Assembly (NCBI RefSeq): GCF_017355935.1
Contig: NZ_JAFIQT010000001.1
Coordinates: forward strand, 1,302,001 to 1,366,000
DNA: 64,000 nt
Direction: 5' to 3'
Origin: Telluribacter humicola
GTDB taxonomy: Bacteria; Bacteroidota; Bacteroidia; Cytophagales; Spirosomataceae
How positions within the stretch are numbered: position 1 is the stretch's first letter; the number at the start of each line of letters is the position of its first letter. Position numbers and translations under genes: made by a program. The notes below the pieces were generated by a model, which ran no database searches, had not been told where the DNA came from, and was given only the letters and a program-made list of their open reading frames with translations. This document shows, in pieces, positions 34,895 to 43,342 of this stretch.

Positions 34895-37255
34895 ATGGCG
34901 ATATACCGCAATAGATATAAATCAGTGATAGTACTCAAGGTAGTAACCTTCTGCCTGCTGCTCCTAGCACCTGTTCCGGTGGCATGGGCTCAGAAAGAGG
35001 CGTGTGACTGCTTTGTGAAGGGAGTAGTGCGGGATAAGCATACAGGGCAACCCATTCCGGGAGCTACAATAGCCGTATTAGGAGAGAATAAAGGTGTCTC
35101 AACGGATATAAATGGTCGTTATCAGATTGAGCGGCTGTGCCCCGGGCAGTATGAGCTGGAGTGCCGGATCATCGGCTATCAGCCCTATACAGAGACCATA
35201 GACCTTGTTGCTGGTCATGAGGAAAACTTTACGCTGGCTGAAGACGAGATCCACCTCAAAGACGTGGAGATTACTGCTCATCGTACCGATGCCCCCCTCT
35301 CACAGCCTATATCTACCCTTACCGGAAGCGACCTGGCTCAGACACGCGGACAGTCCCTGGCGGAAAGTCTGAAAGGTATCACGGGGGTAACTACCCTACA
35401 GACCGGATCAAACATTGCCAAGCCCGTCATTCATGGTCTACATAGCAATCGTGTGTTGATTATGAACAACGGGGTACGGCAGGAAGGACAGCAGTGGGGG
35501 TCGGAGCACGCTCCTGAAATAGACCCATTCGTAGCTACCCGGGTGACCGTGGTGAAAGGGGCCGCCGGAGTACGCTTTGGCTCGGATGCCATCGGGGGAG
35601 TGATCCTGGTGGAGCCCGAAGAGCTTCCCATCGGAAAGGCCCTAAGCGGAGAGCTCAACACGGTGGGTTACTCCAACGGTCGTCAGGGCGTGGTATCTGG
35701 TACCTTGCAGGGAGGTGTTAAGGGAGTCGAAGAGCTAGGCTGGCGGGCGCAGGGTACCTTCAAGCGGGGTGGTAATATACATACCCCTAACTACTTCCTG
35801 GACAATACCGGTAGCCGCGAGCGGAACTTCTCCGTTGCCGCCGGTTATCGTAAAAAAGGATTTGGCGCTGAGGTATTCTACAGTCATTTTGATACGCAGC
35901 TGGGTATATTCTCAGGAGCACACATTGGTAGTGTGACGGATCTGCTTCAGGTGATCAAAAACCGGGAGCCACTGGTCAAGTCAGGATTCAGCTATACCAT
36001 CGCGCGTCCCTATCAGGATGTAGCCCATAACCTGGTAAAAGGGGAGGCGCATTACCACTTTGCCGATGGCCACCGTATCCAGTGGGTGTCGGCCTGGCAG
36101 CATAACGAGCGCTCCGAATACGACCTTCACCGTCCGCGTAACGACTCATTGGCCGGACTCAACCGTCCTGAGCTGACATTCCGTCTGACGACTTTTACAA
36201 ACGATATAGTGTGGGATCATAAGCCCATTGCCAATAAGATGGCCGGTCAGGTGGGCATAAGTACCCTGTACCAGTACAACCTCATGAACGGTCGCCCGCT
36301 GATTCCCAACTTCGACCAGTTGAATGTAGGTGCCTTCCTGATCGAGCGGCTGGTGCAGAATGGCTGGGAGTGGGAGGCCGGTATCCGCTACGACTACCGC
36401 TACCTGACTACCTACCGCCTGGTCAACCGCGTTACGCAAAGGGATGAATTCCGCTTCAGTAGTGCCTCAGGTACCCTGGGCGTAACCCGCTCAATCAGTG
36501 AAAAACTCTCAACCCGCCTCAATGTAGGTACTGCCTGGCGTGCACCCAATGTGAGCGAACTATTCAGTGCCGGAGTGCACCACGGAGCCGCTTCCTACGA
36601 AGAGGGCGATCCGACGCTCCGTCCCGAGCAGGCCATCAATACCGTGGCGAGTGTGGTATATGACAATGACAAGTTTAACTGGGAGATCGGTGCCTATCAC
36701 AACTACATTGCCCGCTACATCTATCTCAAGCCACAGCCGGAGCCCATTCTTACGGTGCGGGGCGCGTTTCCTTACTTTCGCTATACCCAGACCGACGCCA
36801 CCTTTACGGGTATTGACGCTTCACTAGGCTGGAAGCTTACCGACCGCTGGTCGTTGAAGAGCAAGGGCTCGTACCTGCGGGTATATGATCAGAAAAACGA
36901 CCAGTACCTGGTGATGATACCGCCCAACCGCTGGGATAATCAGCTGAGCTTCAATATTGGTGAAGTGGGTAGGTGGCAAAAGCTTTTTGTTTCGGCCGGC
37001 AATCTGTGGGTGGGTGAGCAGCGACGCGTGCCTGCTAACAGTGATTTTGCCCCGCCGCCGCCCGCATACTCATTATGGAATCTAACAGCAGGAGGTACTT
37101 TATTTATTACCCAAAAACAGCAGGTAGAAGTAGGGGTGACGGTGCATAACCTGCTGGATACGGCCTACCGCGACTACCTGAACCGCTTCCGCTACTATGC
37201 TGATGAAATGGGACGTAATATCTCGCTACGGCTAAAATGGAAGTTTGGCGCCTGA
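34895..37255 (+). CDS. TonB-dependent receptor, probably for zinc or a metal chelate
   Basis: The 786-residue protein has a signal peptide (about 1-32). A carboxypeptidase-regulatory-like domain follows (about 38-125, VKGVVRDKHTGQPIPGATI), then a plug (about 135-245, with SLAESLKGITGVTTLQTGS and VVKGAAGVRFGSDAIGGVI) and a 22-strand barrel to the end. The HSNRVLIMNNGVRQEGQQWG and ELFSAGVHHGAASYEEGDPTL blocks are like those of ZnuD-type receptors. It would move a metal or metal complex through the outer membrane using TonB energy. The palindromes on its promoter and the nearby Fur-family gene support metal control; zinc rather than iron is inference. Confidence 0.9.
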   Translation: MAIYRNRYKSVIVLKVVTFCLLLLAPVPVAWAQKEACDCFVKGVVRDKHTGQPIPGATIAVLGENKGVSTDINGRYQIERLCPGQYELECRIIGYQPYTETIDLVAGHEENFTLAEDEIHLKDVEITAHRTDAPLSQPISTLTGSDLAQTRGQSLAESLKGITGVTTLQTGSNIAKPVIHGLHSNRVLIMNNGVRQEGQQWGSEHAPEIDPFVATRVTVVKGAAGVRFGSDAIGGVILVEPEELPIGKALSGELNTVGYSNGRQGVVSGTLQGGVKGVEELGWRAQGTFKRGGNIHTPNYFLDNTGSRERNFSVAAGYRKKGFGAEVFYSHFDTQLGIFSGAHIGSVTDLLQVIKNREPLVKSGFSYTIARPYQDVAHNLVKGEAHYHFADGHRIQWVSAWQHNERSEYDLHRPRNDSLAGLNRPELTFRLTTFTNDIVWDHKPIANKMAGQVGISTLYQYNLMNGRPLIPNFDQLNVGAFLIERLVQNGWEWEAGIRYDYRYLTTYRLVNRVTQRDEFRFSSASGTLGVTRSISEKLSTRLNVGTAWRAPNVSELFSAGVHHGAASYEEGDPTLRPEQAINTVASVVYDNDKFNWEIGAYHNYIARYIYLKPQPEPILTVRGAFPYFRYTQTDATFTGIDASLGWKLTDRWSLKSKGSYLRVYDQKNDQYLVMIPPNRWDNQLSFNIGEVGRWQKLFVSAGNLWVGEQRRVPANSDFAPPPPAYSLWNLTAGGTLFITQKQQVEVGVTVHNLLDTAYRDYLNRFRYYADEMGRNISLRLKWKFGA

Positions 37256-37320
37256 ACAGAAAGCCTTTAATACATATACTACATCATCCTAATTCAATTC
37301 GTAATTATAATCAACACAAC

Positions 37321-37896
37321 ATGCTTATGAAAGTAGAATGCAGAATGCTCGGCTGGGGATTATTGATGAGTACAGCCCTGTTATTAACGGATTGCCGCAG
37401 AGCGGATGAAGTGGATCCACAGGATGAAAATGAACTCATTACTACGGTACGTCTGAACTTTACAGAGCAGGGTACTACTACGGTCAACACATTTGAATTC
37501 AGAGATCCTGATGGTGAAGGAGGAAATGCCCCAACCCGCTTTGACCAGATTAAGCTAAAACCTAATACTGCTTATAATCTGACGGTTGAGCTTCTGGATG
37601 AGAGCAAGACTCCGGTTGTTGATTTGACGGAGGAAATTGATGAAAAAGCCGATGAACACCTGATGGTCTACACAGCAACTCCTGCTTCGCTTCTAACGTA
37701 TACCTACGGTGATAAGGACAGCCGCAACTTCCCAATCGGACTTACCGGAACCGCCCAGACGGGTACTGCCGGTATGGGTAAGCTGAAAGTGCAGCTACGT
37801 CATCAGCCACCGGTTAATGGTACAGCTGTGAAGAACGGTACGGCTGCTCCTGGTAGCGACGACGTGAACCTGGATTTTGAACTAATTGTGGAGTAA
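37321..37896 (+). CDS. Lipoprotein of the metal-uptake locus, family uncertain
   Basis: The frame opens at 37237 inside the receptor gene, but the ATG at 37321 or 37327 gives a lipoprotein signal ending LLLTDC (Cys25 from 37321); the product is about 190 residues. The mature part reads as beta-rich: TTVRLNFTEQGTTTVNTFEF, then DQIKLKPNTAYNLTVELLDES, then KLKVQLRHQPP. Similar small lipoproteins often follow TonB metal receptors in Bacteroidota. It probably binds the cargo or the receptor at the outer membrane; this role is inferred from position. It lies 65 bp after the receptor in the same direction. Confidence 0.75.
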   Translation: MLMKVECRMLGWGLLMSTALLLTDCRRADEVDPQDENELITTVRLNFTEQGTTTVNTFEFRDPDGEGGNAPTRFDQIKLKPNTAYNLTVELLDESKTPVVDLTEEIDEKADEHLMVYTATPASLLTYTYGDKDSRNFPIGLTGTAQTGTAGMGKLKVQLRHQPPVNGTAVKNGTAAPGSDDVNLDFELIVE

Positions 37897-37908
37897 GCTT
37901 ATTAATTA

Positions 37909-37980
37909 GTGAATGAGAGATTGTGTGAATTAGTGAGTTTTTTTGTCCATTCACTCATTCACCACTCACTCATTCATTAT
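37909..37980. repeat. Convergent-gene spacer with GAATGAGTGAATG-type repeats
   Basis: GTGAATGAG near 37909 and CATTCACTCATTCAC at 37948-37962 with CACTCACTCATTC can fold back on each other and may end transcription from both sides. The same words occur at 21441, 30265 and 56221. Confidence 0.45.
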
Positions 37981-38393
37981 TAAGTACAAGCCGGGCAACG
38001 ACCCTGAATGAGCAGATTTACCTCGCTGGCCTGATAGCCATCGGGGAGTTGTACTGACGGAATATGGACATTGGCCAGGCAGTTGGTCTGGCCACATTCC
38101 ACACATTTGAAATGGATATGGTCGTGGTGGTGGTCCTGTTCGGAGCAGTTGTCTTTGCAGAGGGCATAGCGTATCCCTTCGTCATCCAGTACCTTGTGTA
38201 TAAGTCCCTTTTCGAGGAAGGTTTTCAGAGTACGGTATATCGTTACACGGTCGAATCGTTCGCCCAGCGAGTCTTCGATATCACCATGCGAGAGGGCTAC
38301 TTCCTTATTCAGAAAAGTACCCAGGATGTCCTCCCGGCAGGAAGTACTCCGCAGGTTGTAGTCTTTAAGGGTATTTCTGATTGCTTGTTCCAT
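37980..38393 (-). CDS. Fur family transcriptional repressor, Zur-like
   Basis: The 137-residue protein has an N-terminal winged helix (LRSTSCREDILGTFLNKEV, then RFDRVTIYRTLKTFLEKGLI) and a metal-binding dimer domain. That domain has HHHDHIHFKCVECGQTNC and a C-terminal CPAC, giving two CxxC-type pairs for a structural zinc. The regulatory metal could be zinc, iron or another. Zinc is favoured because the adjacent genes are a ZnuD-like receptor and MerC rather than siderophore genes. It probably binds the TGCAACG-type palindromes at 34842, 34870 and 38537. Confidence 0.88.
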   Translation of the reverse strand: MEQAIRNTLKDYNLRSTSCREDILGTFLNKEVALSHGDIEDSLGERFDRVTIYRTLKTFLEKGLIHKVLDDEGIRYALCKDNCSEQDHHHDHIHFKCVECGQTNCLANVHIPSVQLPDGYQASEVNLLIQGRCPACT

Positions 38394-38536
38394 ACTTCAC
38401 AAACTTGATTTTGTACGCCATCCGGATGTCACACAGAAAGCCGGATAGCTTATTTATCAGGTAAATTTACACTCTTCCCTGTACTTATTTATACATGATC
38501 CGGAAAAAGGAGTTGAAGGTGTGCAACATTTTATAA

Positions 38537-38551
38537 TGCAACGTTGTTGCA
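38537..38551. promoter_or_regulatory. Putative Zur box 3, upstream of merC
   Basis: TGCAACGTTGTTGCA overlaps the -33 TTG (38547-38549) of the merC promoter. A further half-site, TGCAACATT, lies at 38522-38530. It is 144 bp from the divergent repressor gene. Confidence 0.65.
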
Positions 38552-38577
38552 AGAGATATAGTTTCCGATTACCTTTG
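38547..38577 (+). promoter_or_regulatory. Promoter of the MerC gene
   Basis: TTG (38547-38549), 20 nt, TACCTTTG (38570-38577). The box ends 8 nt before the ATG at 38586, so the leader is at most a few bases long. Confidence 0.7.
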
Positions 38578-38585
38578 TAGCTGTT

Positions 38586-38978
38586 ATGAAAACATCACCG
38601 ATCCATACACACGGACGCGCCGACTACGTAGGGATAGCAGGATCGTTACTCTGTATCGTACACTGCCTGCTAACGCCTGTATTGGCCGTAGGTTCCTCGC
38701 TTACCGTTGAGCACCACGTGGTGGCAGGCTTTCTGCACCTTGACTACCTGTTTATACTGGTTAATGGACTGGCTGTATACTACGCCACGCGTGATCATAA
38801 GTTCCCGCTGGTAAAGGGGCTCCTCTGGCTGGCTTTCGGGCTGTTTGCCGTTTCGCTACTGCTGGAAGGTAAGGGGGATATGTTTGTGTGGCTGGGCTAC
38901 GTAGGCTCGGGGTTGTTGGTGGCAGGGCACGCTATTAACCTGCTGCTGTGCCGCACCTGGATGATGGCGCACAAGTAG
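38586..38978 (+). CDS. MerC domain-containing membrane protein
   Basis: The 130-residue protein has four TM helices. The MerC cysteine pair is in the first one, within AGSLLCIVHCLLTPVLAVG, and a further Cys lies in the last helix (INLLLCRTWMM). His-rich ends (HTHGRADY; VEHHVV) add metal ligands. MerC proteins were found as mercuric-ion carriers, but in Bacteroidota they sit with Fur-family and TonB metal genes, which points to zinc or another essential cation. It is divergent from the Zur-like gene and has the same palindrome on its promoter. Its stop is 5 bp from the end of the opposing serine hydrolase gene. Confidence 0.88.
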   Translation: MKTSPIHTHGRADYVGIAGSLLCIVHCLLTPVLAVGSSLTVEHHVVAGFLHLDYLFILVNGLAVYYATRDHKFPLVKGLLWLAFGLFAVSLLLEGKGDMFVWLGYVGSGLLVAGHAINLLLCRTWMMAHK

Positions 38979-38983
38979 GTAGC

Positions 38984-40270
38984 TTACTTGTCGTACTCTA
39001 CTTCGTAACGACTCAGGTCGGGTCGTCCCCGACGCTTCCGCTGTACTTCGTACTCAAAGATGGTCTTGCCCAGATCCGCCATGAACGGAAATCCTACGCT
39101 TTCGTACTCGTAGTGGTCGTCATTGAAAATCTGGTTTTCGTTGCAGTAGATAACCGCCGTCAGCATAAACTCAATACCCCGCTCAAAGTCTACGATGTAG
39201 GCGTTGTCGAGTAAGTACCCGTAGGCATCACCAACTTTGTTGAAGCTGCGGATGTGGCGCGGTGCGCGACGCTTGCTGGCCCCGAATAATAAGAACTTGC
39301 AATAGCTGTCGTAGTAGTCTTCGGCGTAGTGTTCCGGGTAACTGGTCTCGATGGGTAGCTGCGACATATACCGGTACATAAACTCGTAGTCATCCTCTTT
39401 CAGGTTAAAGCGTCGCCGCGGTTCCACGCTCTCCGGAAACATAATGGCCTTTAGCAGTTCGTGCTGATCTTCCAGCGCAAAGTAGTTCTTCTCCTTAAAG
39501 TCAAAAGGCTCATTCACCTGGGTTTCTCCCTGCACATATGCCTTTCCTCTCAGAATAGGCGCCGTAGCTGTATAGCTCTTGCTGCTCTGCATCATGGGTT
39601 GCTCATAGAGAACCTCCCCATCTTTCACAAACTTCACCGGATTGGTATAGCGGTTGTTCTCAGTACTCATCGGGAGCTGCAGACGGTGGGAGATGCGGGT
39701 GTGGGTATAGCCCTTGGCCTGCATGGAATCATTAAAAGCCTCCTGCCCCACAAATTCATACAGCCGGTTAAAGGCATCATTGTCACTTACGAGCAGGATT
39801 TTACGGGCGTAGTGGGCTACCGAAGGCAGACCGTTCTCGGCGGTAGTATCCTCCATAGCCGCCGTTTGCTCCGGACGGGCCGCTTCGGTGAGCATGGGCG
39901 TATATTTATCCAGTCCCGGTACATTCAACTTGTTTAGCTTTTCCAGCGCCAGCAGTACGGCCGGTAGCTTTACGGTGCTAGCCGGATAGAAATAACGATT
40001 CGGGTCAACCTGGTAGCGGTAGGTGGTAAAGCTAGGCTCATTTTTCCTATTACGATCTATCTTGGTATATAGGATCTGTACGTCATATTTGGCTGGATCA
40101 GCGAGTATTTTATCAAAGCGTTCGGGGTACTTCCGTAGTAGTTTTTCAAGAAACTGATCTGTTTGGGGTTGTGCCGCCGCCGGGGTAGAAAAAGCCATGT
40201 ACAGTGAGAGACAAAAAAAAAGGGTCAAAAGAGGCAGCGCAGAGAAGGTCTGCCGTGAGTGGGGAGCCAT
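38984..40270 (-). CDS. Exported serine hydrolase, class A beta-lactamase-like fold
   Basis: The open frame reaches 40396; the ATG at 40270 (MAPHSRQTF) gives a normal signal peptide ending AAAQ and a 428-residue product. The ATG at 40309 is also possible. The active-site motif PASTVKLP supplies Ser98 and Lys101. VSDNDAFNRLYEF matches the SDN motif, and FNKVGDAYGYLLD resembles the KTG motif with K-V-G. The central region is longer than in beta-lactamases. It may be a penicillin-binding-protein-like peptidase or an amidase rather than a resistance enzyme; substrate is unknown. It is convergent with merC. Confidence 0.82.
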   Translation of the reverse strand: MAPHSRQTFSALPLLTLFFCLSLYMAFSTPAAAQPQTDQFLEKLLRKYPERFDKILADPAKYDVQILYTKIDRNRKNEPSFTTYRYQVDPNRYFYPASTVKLPAVLLALEKLNKLNVPGLDKYTPMLTEAARPEQTAAMEDTTAENGLPSVAHYARKILLVSDNDAFNRLYEFVGQEAFNDSMQAKGYTHTRISHRLQLPMSTENNRYTNPVKFVKDGEVLYEQPMMQSSKSYTATAPILRGKAYVQGETQVNEPFDFKEKNYFALEDQHELLKAIMFPESVEPRRRFNLKEDDYEFMYRYMSQLPIETSYPEHYAEDYYDSYCKFLLFGASKRRAPRHIRSFNKVGDAYGYLLDNAYIVDFERGIEFMLTAVIYCNENQIFNDDHYEYESVGFPFMADLGKTIFEYEVQRKRRGRPDLSRYEVEYDK

Positions 40271-40612
40271 CACTCGGCAAAAAGAGGATGATATCAGCTT
40301 CAAAGACATGTTACAAACGCTTTCGGGGATTCTACTACAAAGCAAAACTTTACGATGTACTACTCGGTAAAGCGGCCAGTACGTTGTCTTACTCAATAGA
40401 TTACATAGTAGTTTAATCTTAAAGTAAGATAAATGTTTGGCTGATTCTCTTTTTTGAAAAATTAATAAGAATTTTAGAGCGCTAATTACATCCTGACTTA
40501 TTTCAGGAATTTGTAAAAGGAATGCTTTAATCGGGTTAGAATCGGTTAAAACTACCCGGCCTTTGTCTTTCTAGTACATACTACAGTCTAAATCTTCAAT
40601 AATCGAATACTA
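40271..40612. other. 342-bp divergent region between serine hydrolase and dehydratase genes
   Basis: AT-rich. The direct repeat ATCGGGTTAGA/ATCGGTTAAA near 40531-40550 could bind a regulator of the dehydratase. No consensus -7 box or convincing open frame was found. Part of it may be an N-terminal extension of the hydrolase if an upstream start is used. Confidence 0.4.
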
Positions 40613-42331
40613 ATGGATAAAAATGAACTACGTAGCCGTGGCTGGTTCGGCAAGACAGGAAAAGATGGCTTTATCTACCGTGCCTGGATGAAAAACCAGG
40701 GTTTTCCTGCTGATGAGTTTGAAGGTCGCCCGGTCATAGGTATTTGTAATACTTTTTCAGAACTAACTCCCTGTAATGGTCACTTTCGTGAACTGGCCGA
40801 ATCCGTAAAGCGGGGTGTGTGGGAGGCTGGTGGCTTTCCGCTTGAGTTTCCGGTGATGTCATTGGGCGAAACCCTGATGAAGCCGACTGCCATGCTGTAC
40901 CGCAACCTGGCCAGTATGGACGTGGAAGAATCCATTCGGGCCAATCCGGTGGATGGTGTCGTGCTGCTTTGTGGCTGTGACAAGACTACGCCTTCGTTGG
41001 TGATGGGTGCCTGTAGTGTAGATATACCTACCATCGTGGTATCGGGCGGACCTATGCTGACTGGTCGCTACCGGGGCAAGAGTATCGGTACCAGCGACGT
41101 ATGGCGTTTCAGCGAAGCCTACCGCCAGGGACAGATCACGCAGGAGGAGTTTACGACCGCCGAGGCTTGTATGTGCCGGAGCCAGGGCCACTGCGCCGTA
41201 ATGGGTACCGCCTCAACCATGGCCTGTATGGTGGAATCGCTGGGACTTACCCTGCCCGAAAACGCAGCCATACCTGCGGCGGACTCACGCCGTAAGGTAG
41301 CCGCTCACCTGTCGGGACGGCGGATCGTGGATATGGTCAAGGAAGACCTGCGCCTGTCGCAGATACTGACTCGTGAAGCGTTTGAGAATGCCATTCGGGT
41401 CAATGCCGCTATTGGTGGCTCTACCAACTTTGTGATTCACCTGCTGGCCATTGCCGGTCGTATAGGCGTAGACCTGAATCTGGATGACTTTGATGCCCTG
41501 TCGAGAGATATACCTCTGCTGGTGAACCTGCAGCCGTCCGGAGGCTACTTCATGGAAGATTTCTACTATGCAGGAGGTCTGCCGGTGGTAATTAAAGAAA
41601 TGCTGGCTAAACTACACGGGGATATCATTACGGTCACCGGAAAAACTGTAGCTGAAAACTGTGCGAATGCGGAGTGCTTTGATCCGGAGGTAATAGCTAC
41701 GCTGGAAAAGCCGGTAAAAGATCTGACCGGACTGGCCGTAGTAAAGGGCAACCTGGCCGAAAACGGAGCTGTACTGAAGCCGTCGGCCTCACTGAACCCT
41801 GACCTGATGAAGCACCGGGGCCGGGCTATCGTTTTTGAAGATATAGATCACTACAAGTCACGTCTCGATGATCCTACCCTGGACATCGATGAAAATACCG
41901 TACTGGTCCTGAAAAATGTAGGTCCCAAGGGTTACCCTGGTATGCCCGAAGTAGGAAACATGGGTATACCTAAGCGCCTGCTCGAAAAAGGCGTCATGGA
42001 CATGGTACGTATCTCGGACGGACGTATGAGTGGTACGGGCTTTGGTACCGTAGTACTGCACGTATCGCCGGAGGCTGCCGTGGGTGGTATGCTGGCGTTG
42101 GTACAGGATGGCGACTACATCGAGCTGGACGTAGACGCGCGCCGCCTGCACCTGGACGTATCAGATGAGGAGCTGGAGCGCCGCCGGGCTAACTACAAAC
42201 CACTGGAGCTGGGCTACGACCGTGGCTACGTCAACCTGTACATCAACCACGTAACTCAGGCGCACGAAGGGGCCGATCTGGACTTCCTGAAGGGTTGCTC
42301 GGGTGATAAGGTGACACGCGATTCTCATTAA
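40613..42331 (+). CDS. IlvD/Edd family sugar-acid dehydratase (L-arabinonate dehydratase-like)
   Basis: The 572-residue protein has the dihydroxy-acid/phosphogluconate dehydratase fold. The iron-sulfur cysteines are in GVVLLCGCDKTTPS and the region around ACMCRSQGHCAVMGTASTMA. NAAIGGSTNFVIHLLAIAG and ISDGRMSGTGFGTVVLHVSPE are also present. The GWFGKTGKDGFIYRAWMKNQ opening and the LDFLKGCSG ending fit the sugar-acid branch (L-arabinonate, D-xylonate, D-galactonate) rather than IlvD. The enzyme removes water from an aldonic acid to give a 2-keto-3-deoxy acid. It is followed by an SDR enzyme that could serve the same oxidative sugar pathway. Confidence 0.9.
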   Translation: MDKNELRSRGWFGKTGKDGFIYRAWMKNQGFPADEFEGRPVIGICNTFSELTPCNGHFRELAESVKRGVWEAGGFPLEFPVMSLGETLMKPTAMLYRNLASMDVEESIRANPVDGVVLLCGCDKTTPSLVMGACSVDIPTIVVSGGPMLTGRYRGKSIGTSDVWRFSEAYRQGQITQEEFTTAEACMCRSQGHCAVMGTASTMACMVESLGLTLPENAAIPAADSRRKVAAHLSGRRIVDMVKEDLRLSQILTREAFENAIRVNAAIGGSTNFVIHLLAIAGRIGVDLNLDDFDALSRDIPLLVNLQPSGGYFMEDFYYAGGLPVVIKEMLAKLHGDIITVTGKTVAENCANAECFDPEVIATLEKPVKDLTGLAVVKGNLAENGAVLKPSASLNPDLMKHRGRAIVFEDIDHYKSRLDDPTLDIDENTVLVLKNVGPKGYPGMPEVGNMGIPKRLLEKGVMDMVRISDGRMSGTGFGTVVLHVSPEAAVGGMLALVQDGDYIELDVDARRLHLDVSDEELERRRANYKPLELGYDRGYVNLYINHVTQAHEGADLDFLKGCSGDKVTRDSH

Positions 42332-42367
42332 GCTGTTTATAATAAGCTTGGATTACAGGCGGAATAG

Positions 42368-42413
42368 GTCGTTTTCATAGGTTCGGTAACGGATCTTTGA
42401 AAACGACTTTTTT
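42368..42413 (+). terminator. Intrinsic terminator after the dehydratase
   Basis: GTCGTTTTCA (42368-42377) pairs with TGAAAACGAC (42398-42407), followed by TTTTTT. Confidence 0.85.
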
Positions 42414-42537
42414 CAAAAGATAGACATCCGGGGCTAACAATCTAGCCCATAGGCTGTATACATAGGAAGATTAGTTATAAATGAAACAGGCTGCTGGTAC
42501 TAGCCCGCAGCTTCTACGTAATAAAGCTCTTTTATCT

Positions 42538-43338
42538 ATGACTGATAAAGTTTTTAAAGACCAGGTAGCCATTGTTACCGGCGCTGGGCAGGGAATAGGT
42601 TTTGAAATAGCTCGTCAATTAGCCGCGCAGGGCGCCTCCATAGTATTGAATGATCTGGATGCTGGACTGGCCGAACAGGCTGCCGCTGAAATACGGGATG
42701 GGGGTGGTCAGTGCGTAGCCGTACCGGGTGATTCGGCGGATGAGGCTATTATTGATGATATGGTGCGGGTGGCGGTGGATACCTACGGGCAACTTACCAT
42801 AGCCGTGGCTAACGCCGGTATTACCCTGTTTGGCGACTTTTTTGACTATAAGGCCGATGACCTGCGCCGGGTACTCGAAGTGAATATCATGGGTACCTTC
42901 CTGCTGACCCAGGCGGCAGCCCGTCAGATGCGCGAGCAGAAAAGCGGTGGGCGTATCCTGCTGATGTCGTCAGTAGTGGGGCATCAGGCGCATCAGTACC
43001 TGGCTGCCTACGCCATGACCAAAGCGGGTATCGAGATGCTCGCCAAAAACCTGGTGCTGGAGCTATCGCCTTACGGCATCACCATCAATACGGTCGCTCC
43101 CGGTGCTACGCTTACCGAACGTACCTTACATGAAGATCCTGAGTACCCCAAGGTGTGGTCGGCCATTACGCCTATGGGCCGTCCGGCCATTCGGGAAGAT
43201 ATCGCCCACGCGGCGCTATTTATGCTTTCGCCCTTATCGGGTCATATCACGGGGCAAAGCCTGGTAGTAGATGGAGGATGGACCGCTGTAAGTCCCCTGC
43301 CGGACCTGAGCAATATGAAAGTAGCTAAAGAGCAGTAG
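42538..43338 (+). CDS. SDR family NAD(P)-dependent oxidoreductase
   Basis: An in-frame ATG at 42481 exists, but the ATG at 42538 (MTDKVFKDQVAIVTGAGQG) is the normal family start, giving 266 residues. The Rossmann glycines are TGAGQGIG; Asp in VLNDLDA after strand 2 suggests NAD. NAG is in VANAGITLFG, the catalytic Ser is in LMSSVVGHQ, and Tyr/Lys in YAMTKAG. The PG segment is VAPGATLTERTL. It is probably a sugar or sugar-acid dehydrogenase given the dehydratase upstream, but a terminator lies between them. Convergent with the next gene, 4 bp apart. Confidence 0.88.
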   Translation: MTDKVFKDQVAIVTGAGQGIGFEIARQLAAQGASIVLNDLDAGLAEQAAAEIRDGGGQCVAVPGDSADEAIIDDMVRVAVDTYGQLTIAVANAGITLFGDFFDYKADDLRRVLEVNIMGTFLLTQAAARQMREQKSGGRILLMSSVVGHQAHQYLAAYAMTKAGIEMLAKNLVLELSPYGITINTVAPGATLTERTLHEDPEYPKVWSAITPMGRPAIREDIAHAALFMLSPLSGHITGQSLVVDGGWTAVSPLPDLSNMKVAKEQ

Positions 43339-43342
43339 CCTG

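Noticed and set aside
38984-40270. Serine hydrolase as a beta-lactamase regulated by the BlaI system
   Set aside because: It is 24 kb from the BlaI operon, its upstream region lacks the AAAACTATAAAA palindrome, and the third motif is KVG rather than KTG.
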